Below the pieces are notes generated by a model. That model searched no databases, was not told where the DNA came from, and worked only from the letters and a program-made list of their open reading frames with translations. A DNA stretch of 6,044 nt from Chloroflexota bacterium (GTDB taxonomy: Bacteria > Chloroflexota > Anaerolineae > JAADDB01): contig JAADDB010000191.1 in NCBI GenBank assembly GCA_013154135.1, positions 1-6,044 of the forward strand, in the 5' to 3' direction. This document shows, one piece after another, positions 1-4,076 of this stretch. The position numbers and the translations under genes were made by a program. Every line of letters begins with the position of its first letter. Within the stretch, counting starts at the first letter, position 1.

Positions 1-4
1 CGGG

Positions 5-11
5 GTTGGGT
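5..11 (-). other. Possible R''-type box of a further attC-like site, cut by the window edge
   Basis: Read on the minus strand, ACCCAAC follows the HEPN stop codon after a single base. It matches the RYYYAAC consensus of the R'' core of integron attC sites. The rest of any site would lie outside the window, so pairing with a partner box cannot be tested. On its own a 7-base degenerate match (1 in 1,024 positions per strand at equal base frequencies) is weak. It gains weight only because it sits where the cassette model for 832-960 predicts it. Confidence 0.25.
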
Positions 12-12
12 T

Positions 13-411
13 TCACGCCTCGGTTTCCAACAGCAAGCGAATACTCTCAATAAAATCCGCAGTAGCCTCCACAAGGGGAGCAACTTCCTCTGCGCTCAAC
101 GACACAAAGTCCATATAATCCCCTTCTTGTCGCAAATCAAACAAACGATTGTAAAGACGCCCTTTCTCTTTCGACACTCTTCCTGCTTTGATATAATGCC
201 GATTGAACAGCGCTTTGATGCCACTGTGCTTTTTGGCGCTCAATCCATCCTTGACAAGTAACGCCGATACCGCATAAAACGCCGCGTAATAAAGCCGATT
301 CGCACACGCATTCCAATGCTCCATGCCGGCCATCACCCGCGCTTCCTCTAACGACTCCTCTGCCCGCTGCATACGGTAATTTATCAATTCCCGAAGCGCT
401 TTCTCTCTCAT
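13..411 (-). CDS. HEPN domain protein, probable toxin-side partner of an MNT/HEPN module
   Basis: This 132-residue, mostly helical protein resembles the HEPN family of the PF05168/COG1895 type. Visible landmarks are an N-terminal charged helix (residues 5-30), the helix NRLYYAAFYA at 38-47, KKHSG at 60-64 and RQEGDY at 94-99. Its start codon overlaps the stop of the upstream nucleotidyltransferase by four bases (ATGA), so the two are very likely translated together. Such pairs are known as type VII toxin-antitoxin systems (HepT/MntA), in which the HEPN protein is an RNase toxin and the nucleotidyltransferase modifies it with AMP. One feature does not fit the best-studied HepT proteins: I see no clear RX4-6H RNase motif. 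The nearest equivalent is R94-X4-Y99, with Tyr in place of His. Family assignment is fairly sure; toxin activity is inference. The stop is almost flush with a possible cassette-end box. Confidence 0.85.
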   Translation of the reverse strand: MREKALRELINYRMQRAEESLEEARVMAGMEHWNACANRLYYAAFYAVSALLVKDGLSAKKHSGIKALFNRHYIKAGRVSKEKGRLYNRLFDLRQEGDYMDFVSLSAEEVAPLVEATADFIESIRLLLETEA

Positions 412-755
412 ACCACTATCCCGTCTTTCTCTACTTCCTGGCGTAATGGGAGCACCTCATATCGCTTGGACAGCCACACTTGCTTGCTCCGAACAATGCT
501 GGTCAACACGGTATCCGTTTCTAATTCAATATCGTACAAGCGATCCTTGATTTCCATTTCAAGTTCCTTGCTCACCAAGCCAGGCAACAGGATGAGGAAA
601 TCCCAGTCGGAGTCTCTATGCGCGGTTCCCCTGGCGCGGGAGCCGTAAAGGATCACCTCTGCTTTCGGAGCCAACTCCAGCACGGCCTCCTTTACTCGCT
701 TTAACAATTTGCTTTCATTTACTACTGTATCTCTTTCCATCCCATGCTTCTCCAT
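408..755 (-). CDS. MNT-type minimal nucleotidyltransferase, probable antitoxin of the MNT/HEPN pair
   Basis: This 115-residue protein has the nucleotidyltransferase signature: GSRARG at 38-43, then D50 and D52, giving the GS-X10-D-X-D arrangement that binds metal and nucleotide. A further acidic residue, D81 in the segment ETDTVL, is a candidate for the third metal ligand. Proteins of this size carry only the catalytic core and typically pair with a HEPN protein. In characterised MntA/HepT modules the enzyme adds AMP to the toxin to silence it. The start at 755 is chosen because AGAGAGG lies just upstream; an in-frame ATG at 740 has a poorer site. A good -10 box lies at 801-806. The stop overlaps the HEPN start. 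The gene is clearly poorer in G+C than the genes right of 1,650. The catalytic motif is intact, so activity is likely; its target is inferred. Confidence 0.88.
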   Translation of the reverse strand: MEKHGMERDTVVNESKLLKRVKEAVLELAPKAEVILYGSRARGTAHRDSDWDFLILLPGLVSKELEMEIKDRLYDIELETDTVLTSIVRSKQVWLSKRYEVLPLRQEVEKDGIVV

Positions 756-765
756 TTGCCTCTCT

Positions 766-783
766 TCAGATCTTTTTCGTCAT
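766..783 (-). other. Possible five-codon leader ORF ahead of the nucleotidyltransferase gene
   Basis: On the minus strand, GGTGGAGG (797-790) is followed six bases after the GGAGG by ATG, then ACG, AAA, AAG, ATC and a TGA stop at 768-766 (Met-Thr-Lys-Lys-Ile). Its Shine-Dalgarno match is stronger than that of the following gene, which starts ten bases after this stop in another frame. It could be a minimal upstream ORF that couples or limits translation, or a chance ATG near a purine-rich stretch. The peptide is too short to judge by composition. Confidence 0.25.
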
Positions 784-800
784 GTATATCCTCCACCATA

Positions 801-830
801 ATTATAACCGGTTCCACCCCAGAAGACTAA
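801..830 (-). promoter_or_regulatory. Candidate promoter for the MNT/HEPN operon
   Basis: The minus strand reads a perfect TATAAT at 806-801. About 18 bases upstream there is only a poor -35 match (TTAGTC, 830-825). The palindrome AACCGGTT (806-813) overlaps the upstream edge of the -10 box and is a plausible place for autoregulation, as is usual for toxin-antitoxin operons, but no known operator is recognised. A start about seven bases downstream would put the GGAGG of the small leader ORF at the very 5' end of the transcript. If the cassette boundary at 838/837 is right, this promoter travels inside the cassette. Confidence 0.45.
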
Positions 831-831
831 A

Positions 832-960
832 ACCTAACGGCACCCGCATAACCCGCCGCCCGGCTGCAGGAAAGAGCCTCCGCTAGAAAGCTGACTGAAA
901 GCGCGTGATGCCGCCGATTTGCACGCCGATAGGGCGGTCGGGTTCATGCGGTGGTTAGCA
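832..960 (-). repeat. attC-like imperfect inverted repeat between the META and MNT/HEPN genes
   Basis: Two arms of roughly 28 bases pair across a 70-base centre. CTAAC (834-838) pairs with GTTAG (954-958). After a short mismatched spacer, CGCAT (845-849) pairs with ATGCG (946-950), ACCCG (851-855) with CGGGT (940-944, one unpaired base at 945), and CGCCC (857-861) with GGGCG (932-936). This layout of outer box, unpaired spacer, inner box with an extra base on one side and variable centre is that of integron attC sites. Read on the minus strand, the distal end is GTTAGGT (838-832), a perfect GTTRRRY R' box. The gene-proximal end is TGCTAAC (960-954), an imperfect RYYYAAC. The site lies 32 bases after the META stop and before the next gene, as a cassette end should. 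A transcription-terminating or REP-like palindrome is the alternative; there is no T-run after the stem. Confidence 0.55.
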
Positions 961-992
961 CGCCCCCCACTGGCTGCAAAGAGATAAGAGTG

Positions 993-1484
993 TCAATCCG
1001 ATATACGGCGAAATAGTAACTCACCATCAGCATAGCGGATACGAAGCTGGTCACCATCAATCATGTACGACTCGAATGTTGGCATGGCATTGGAAAATGC
1101 ATCTTCTATCTCATTAATCCCTGGCATTGAATCCGAACAGTCCACCTGGGTTGCTTCCACAAATGTAATTGTGATACGGTTGTCTTCAATCCGGTAATGC
1201 CCACTGACAACGTTGCAACCGCCTTGCAGACTTAACTCGCCTCTATTGAATGCAATGAATAACCGGGGTTGTTCGGGTATAGCCGGTGTCCTGGCCTCGC
1301 TTTCAAAGGCCACCAATTCCCAGCGTGTGCCGTCCAGCGGATCTGGTTCGCTAGTCACAGGCACAATGTAAGTGCGAGTCGGGGTCGTCCCGGTACCTCC
1401 CTCAGTCGTACAACCCACTGTCAAACAGAGAAAACCTGCGGCTACAGCGAATAACTGAAAGCCAACCAAAATGAAACGTTTCAT
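993..1484 (-). CDS. META-domain (HslJ-like) lipoprotein
   Basis: This 163-residue protein begins with a basic, hydrophobic signal segment (residues 1-24) ending in LTVGC, an imperfect lipobox that would place the lipidated cysteine at C25. A Thr/Gly-rich linker follows (26-45). The META domain then runs from about 49 to 160: LDGTRWELVAF, LFIAFNRGELSLQGGCN (74-91), ITITFVEATQVDC and a C-terminal DGELLFRR. The paired cysteines C90 and C116 are typical of the family and may form a disulphide. In Escherichia coli the related HslJ is a heat-inducible outer-membrane lipoprotein linked to novobiocin resistance; no biochemical activity is settled for the family. A longer start at 1505 is possible, but AGAGG stands five bases before the ATG at 1484, so I take that start. 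The gene lies alone between two palindromic elements and is low in G+C, consistent with cassette cargo. Confidence 0.85.
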   Translation of the reverse strand: MKRFILVGFQLFAVAAGFLCLTVGCTTEGGTGTTPTRTYIVPVTSEPDPLDGTRWELVAFESEARTPAIPEQPRLFIAFNRGELSLQGGCNVVSGHYRIEDNRITITFVEATQVDCSDSMPGINEIEDAFSNAMPTFESYMIDGDQLRIRYADGELLFRRISD

Positions 1485-1493
1485 CTTGACCTC

Positions 1494-1507
1494 TTTTGTA
1501 TACAAAA
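1494..1507. promoter_or_regulatory. Perfect 14-base palindrome upstream of the META gene, possible operator
   Basis: TTTTGTATACAAAA is perfectly self-complementary and adjoins the ribosome-binding site of the META lipoprotein gene. Short TTGTATACAA-like palindromes are used by several repressor families, including some GntR members, but I cannot name a regulator. A TTGGAC hexamer (minus strand, 1530-1525) lies 17-20 bases from -10-like hexamers inside the palindrome, so the palindrome may overlap a promoter and act as an operator. No other gene in the window encodes a regulator. Confidence 0.3.
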
Positions 1508-1639
1508 CTTTCTTTACCTACCGTCCAATTTTTGGGGGTCCACTGTAAGCCATCGGATGCCTGACAAAGCCAGGTAACGCCTGGGTGGGTGAAGTCTGCC
1601 ACTCACCGTACACAATAGTACTTTCCGTAGGTCATCAAT
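1508..1639. other. Non-coding stretch ahead of the META gene
   Basis: I see no convincing gene here. A GTG-initiated frame on the minus strand from 1602 runs into the META gene in another frame and looks spurious. The stretch holds a small hairpin (CCAGG 1570-1574 with CCTGG 1580-1584), a TACTAT -10-like hexamer on the minus strand (1620-1615) without a partner, and the TTGGAC noted with the palindrome at 1494-1507. It would be the 5' non-coding part of the proposed first cassette. Confidence 0.4.
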
Positions 1640-1686
1640 GCCCAACAGTCAGTCCCCCGCCGGAGGGGGCGCGGGTTTGGTTGGGA
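1640..1686 (-). repeat. Short nested inverted repeat at the composition boundary, possible second attC-like site
   Basis: CCCAAC (1641-1646) pairs perfectly with GTTGGG (1680-1685), and CCCCC (1654-1658) pairs with GGGGG (1665-1669) around a six-base loop. The arms are separated by unpaired stretches of 7 and 10 bases. On the minus strand the distal end is GTTGGGC (1646-1640), a perfect GTTRRRY box. At 47 bases it is shorter than usual attC sites (about 57 bases and more); a second RYYYAAC box, ACCTAAC at 1695-1689, would extend it to 56. It overlaps the 3' end of the methyltransferase gene. A GC-rich terminator-like stem without a T-run is the main alternative. Confidence 0.35.
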
Positions 1687-2413
1687 TGTTAGGTTTTGTC
1701 CCCCAAAGAAGGATATACCGGGATACCCCCGGAATGGGGCCCTCTTCCAGCGCGCGTTCCATCCGGCGTAGGCCCCGTTCAAAAGCCTCAGGAGGAATGA
1801 GGTGGAGGGATGAGAATGCTTTCTCCCGGTACATTTGTACATCCGTGAGGTGATAAGCAAACGCCACTTCTACTTCTCGGAGGTCTTCAAATCCGGCCTG
1901 TTCCATGAGTGTGCGCAATTCGGGGATGCGCGGGTAACGCTGCAATTCCACCGGAACGGTTTCAGGAAAGTACACGGATAAGGGGCGTCGGTTGCGGATG
2001 ATTTCCTCAGAATCGGTGACCGTGCATATTTTTCCGCCTGGCTTCAGCACCCGGTATGCCTCACGGAAGTACGCGGCACGGTCTTCGATGTGGTGGATCA
2101 CATCAACGGAGAAGACCAAGTTGAAGCCCTCGGCCGCGAAAGGCACGTGTTCCGCCCGGCCCATGCTCACGCGTGCCCGGTGCGAGCGCTCTTTCACCTG
2201 GGCCAGCATGTGGGCCGAGGGATCGAGCCCCCAACAGGTGCCTTCCAGGAGTTCGTCCAGCCAGAGGAGGTAGTTGCCCGTACCACATCCGACCTCGAGC
2301 ACAGGGGAGTGGGGCCGGAGTTCGCCCCCCTGAATGAGGTGCTCAAGCACGTCGGGGTGGGCGCGGCGATGGCGCGCGTATTCATGGGCCACCGTGTCAT
2401 AATCTATTCTCAT
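1649..2413 (-). CDS. Class I SAM-dependent methyltransferase (Methyltransf_11/UbiE-like)
   Basis: This 254-residue protein has the Rossmann-like methyltransferase core. Motif I is VLEVGCGTG at 38-46, D64 in GLDPS ends strand 2 and would hold the ribose of SAM, and GRAEHVPF (85-92) precedes the strand-4 motif FNLVFSVDVIHHIED (97-111). RVLKPGGKI (121-129) is the usual post-strand-4 motif. A C-terminal segment rich in aromatic residues (190-240) probably shapes the substrate pocket. The substrate cannot be read from sequence; small-molecule or quinone-type methylation is typical. An upstream in-frame ATG at 2548 would add a low-complexity Pro/Arg/Gly tail; I choose 2413 because AAGGA stands seven bases before it and the protein then starts like its relatives (RIDYDTVAHEYARHR). 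The last 14 residues, after LLWGTK, lie largely inside the palindromic element at 1640-1686 and look foreign to the family. Confidence 0.9.
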   Translation of the reverse strand: MRIDYDTVAHEYARHRRAHPDVLEHLIQGGELRPHSPVLEVGCGTGNYLLWLDELLEGTCWGLDPSAHMLAQVKERSHRARVSMGRAEHVPFAAEGFNLVFSVDVIHHIEDRAAYFREAYRVLKPGGKICTVTDSEEIIRNRRPLSVYFPETVPVELQRYPRIPELRTLMEQAGFEDLREVEVAFAYHLTDVQMYREKAFSSLHLIPPEAFERGLRRMERALEEGPIPGVSRYILLWGTKPNIPTKPAPPPAGD

Positions 2414-2569
2414 GGGTCTTTCCTTGCCGGGCTGGCGGGAGAAAGGCCCCATCGGGGCGGGTGGGTCCGCGCCTCGGGGGCTCCCACGACCTCGCCTCGT
2501 GTACAGAAAAGAATTTTGTGTGGGCGAAGCTCGCCCCTTCATCATCAATGAGGGCGCGCGGTGAAATTA
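2414..2569. other. Spacer between peptidase S51 and methyltransferase genes with two hairpins
   Basis: GGGCGA (2522-2527) pairs with TCGCCC (2531-2536) around a three-base loop. On the minus strand it is followed by ACACAAAATTCTTTTC, so it could be a weak terminator or attenuator for the upstream genes, though no true T-run follows. A second stem, GCCCC (2446-2450) with GGGGC (2454-2458), is followed by CTTTCT and lies in the leader of the methyltransferase. No good promoter hexamers are visible. Whether transcription continues through is open. Confidence 0.3.
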
Positions 2570-3262
2570 TCATGGGACGCTCACTTCTTCCACAACATAC
2601 CTGGAGGTGTCGAAATCCGTGATCTGCACGGTATAAACCGAATGGCCGATGACCCGGCAGAGGCGCTCGTCTTCCAGGACCGCGCAGGCGTTCTCGTCGA
2701 TGCCCAGCCCGAATTGCACGTGTGATTTGCGCATAGCCACTAGCATATCCGCCAGAGCATGGAATTCGGTGAAATGCACGCCAATGATGCAGTGAGGGAG
2801 CAGGCCCAGCCCCTGGGCCACCTGGACGGAGGAAGACCCTGCTTCCTCGGGCAGCAGCAAGGCCACGTCCGATGCGAGAATGGCCCCGGCGGACAGGCCC
2901 GCGACGGGGACCCCTTGTTGGTAACGCTCGCGGATGACCGTGCGGATGGGCTCGGTCGCGTAGAGACGCCGGTAGATCTCCGTGTTGCCGCCGCCGATAA
3001 AGATGCCCGTGGCCGTGCGCAGGACGGCTATCGCGGCCTCCGTGTTCAGCACGCCGTTTGCATCAGGCACCAGGATGTGATAGTGCCGCACCCCGCGGCG
3101 CTGCCAGGGCCGGATGTACTGCGGTAGGTACGATTCCCACCCTGGTCCTCCCTGGAGCAACAGGGCCAACACGGGATCTGGGCCGGCCGCGTCAATAAAC
3201 GCCTGATTCACGGCGTCCAGAATTTCGCTGCCGCCCCCCAACAGGAAAAGAGTCCGAGCCAT
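2570..3262 (-). CDS. Peptidase S51 family protein, cyanophycinase-like
   Basis: This 230-residue protein has the hallmarks of family S51 (cyanophycinase and dipeptidase E relatives): a glycine-rich N-terminus (LFLLGGGSE, 5-13), FIGGGNTEIY at 88-97, and the nucleophile elbow GLSAGA at 122-127 with S124 as the likely catalytic serine. GVHFTEFH (161-168) offers the candidate catalytic histidine, H163, and GIDENACAVLE (187-197) is the conserved C-terminal GIDE motif. The family's length of about 230-290 residues fits a complete cytoplasmic enzyme. Cyanophycinase cleaves the Asp-Arg polymer cyanophycin to beta-Asp-Arg; other members cut Asp-X dipeptides. The Asp-Gln before the catalytic His in many cyanophycinases is absent (G-V here), and no cyanophycin synthetase is nearby, so the substrate is uncertain. 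There is no signal peptide. GAGGG stands seven bases before the chosen start. Confidence 0.88.
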   Translation of the reverse strand: MARTLFLLGGGSEILDAVNQAFIDAAGPDPVLALLLQGGPGWESYLPQYIRPWQRRGVRHYHILVPDANGVLNTEAAIAVLRTATGIFIGGGNTEIYRRLYATEPIRTVIRERYQQGVPVAGLSAGAILASDVALLLPEEAGSSSVQVAQGLGLLPHCIIGVHFTEFHALADMLVAMRKSHVQFGLGIDENACAVLEDERLCRVIGHSVYTVQITDFDTSRYVVEEVSVP

Positions 3263-3318
3263 TGGGTTCCCTCAACTTCAACCGCCGGTTCCTCGGCCCT
3301 GGGAAATTCCCGACCCTT

Positions 3319-3978
3319 TCACGCTGTTTCCCCGCCCAAGGCCTCGGCCACGCTCACCAGGCGGACGCTTTCCTCCTCCCGCAGGCGCTTGCGCAGCCAA
3401 TACGTGTGCTCCGCACCCACCAGCACCAGCACACGCGCGCCCGGCCGTTGGGCCACGGCCTCCAGAATCCGGTCCAGGAAGTACTGATTCCACCCTTCCC
3501 AGCCCTCGTGCTCCTCCGGCCCGAACACCGCGGCCTGGAATTTGTGCTTGATCTCAAAATGCCGGTCCGTCTCCTCGGAATTCACGTCCAGGGGAGACGC
3601 CCACCACCCGAACAGGGTCTCGTACAGGCTTTCCACGTACCGGCCGAACGCCTCCTCCACCTCCGGCGCGCGGCGGTGGAGCGCCTCCTGCGCCCGTCGG
3701 CCCATCTCCACCAACCGGGAGAACGTGGGCTCGGAGGGTTCCAGCGGGAACGCCTGGCACAGGCCCTCATCCAGCAGGGGGAACACACTGCGCGGGTACT
3801 CCTGCTTGATGCGCTGATCCCGCCGGCTCTCCAGGTCCGTTGGTGTCAACTCCACCCCCAACAGGTCCGGCGCGATGGTTCGGATGATCCGGGCCAGGTC
3901 GTCGAACGTGTAGAACGACGTCTGGCCGTGCAGGTGGTGCAGCGTGGCCAACACCGTGACCGGGGTTCTCTTGTCCAT
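3319..3978 (-). CDS. TraB/ChaN-like (Tiki superfamily-like) protein of unknown function
   Basis: This 219-residue protein has no signal peptide. Near the N-terminus VTVLATLHHLHGQ (7-19) gives a His-rich motif (H14, H15, H17), followed by PDLLGVELTP (37-46) with E43. Near the C-terminus, ARVLVLVGAEHTYWLRKRL (181-199) has H191 after a beta strand. This order (N-terminal His motif, GVE strand, C-terminal VGAxH strand) recalls the TraB, ChaN, erythromycin-esterase and Tiki group, some of which are metal-dependent hydrolases or haem-binding proteins. I recognise the pattern, not a specific family, and a known activity cannot be assigned. The middle (85-150) is helical and charged. The longer frame from 4044 is rejected because AAGGAGAGG stands directly before the ATG at 3978. 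Gaps to the serpin (98 bases) and the peptidase gene (56 bases) allow co-transcription. Confidence 0.6.
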   Translation of the reverse strand: MDKRTPVTVLATLHHLHGQTSFYTFDDLARIIRTIAPDLLGVELTPTDLESRRDQRIKQEYPRSVFPLLDEGLCQAFPLEPSEPTFSRLVEMGRRAQEALHRRAPEVEEAFGRYVESLYETLFGWWASPLDVNSEETDRHFEIKHKFQAAVFGPEEHEGWEGWNQYFLDRILEAVAQRPGARVLVLVGAEHTYWLRKRLREEESVRLVSVAEALGGETA

Positions 3979-4076
3979 TGGCCTCTCCTTCACCTTTGGA
4001 AGATGGGAGGATGATGATGTGTGGCCGTTCGCACGGGGACACATCGGGGACTCCCATTCATGGGGAGGTCACGCTC

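Noticed and set aside
1402..1602. A 66-codon minus-strand frame upstream of and overlapping the META gene
   Set aside because: It begins at GTG with no good ribosome-binding site and runs into the signal-peptide region of the META gene in another frame.
2522..2536. Hairpin after the peptidase S51 gene as a rho-independent terminator
   Set aside because: The stem is only six pairs and no proper T-run follows on the minus strand, so I list it only as a weak candidate inside the spacer.
2414..2548. N-terminal extension of the methyltransferase from the ATG at 2548
   Set aside because: The added 45 residues are low-complexity and unlike the family, and the ATG at 2413 has a proper ribosome-binding site.
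2090..2551. A 153-codon plus-strand frame opposite the methyltransferase gene
   Set aside because: It is the reverse complement of the clearly conserved SAM-binding core and shows no domain pattern of its own.
3262..4014. A 250-codon open frame on the plus strand opposite the TraB-like gene
   Set aside because: It is antisense to a gene with good motifs and a good ribosome-binding site, and its product is rich in Arg, Leu, Gln and His as expected from an antisense GC-rich frame. No family pattern is visible.
3979..4044. N-terminal extension of the TraB-like protein from 4044
   Set aside because: The added residues include a Ser run with no family pattern; the strong AAGGAGAGG before 3978 decides for the shorter start.
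4045..4076. Small inverted repeat (CTCCC/GGGAG) after the serpin gene as a terminator
   Set aside because: The stem is five pairs with a seven-base loop and no T-run; it looks like chance.
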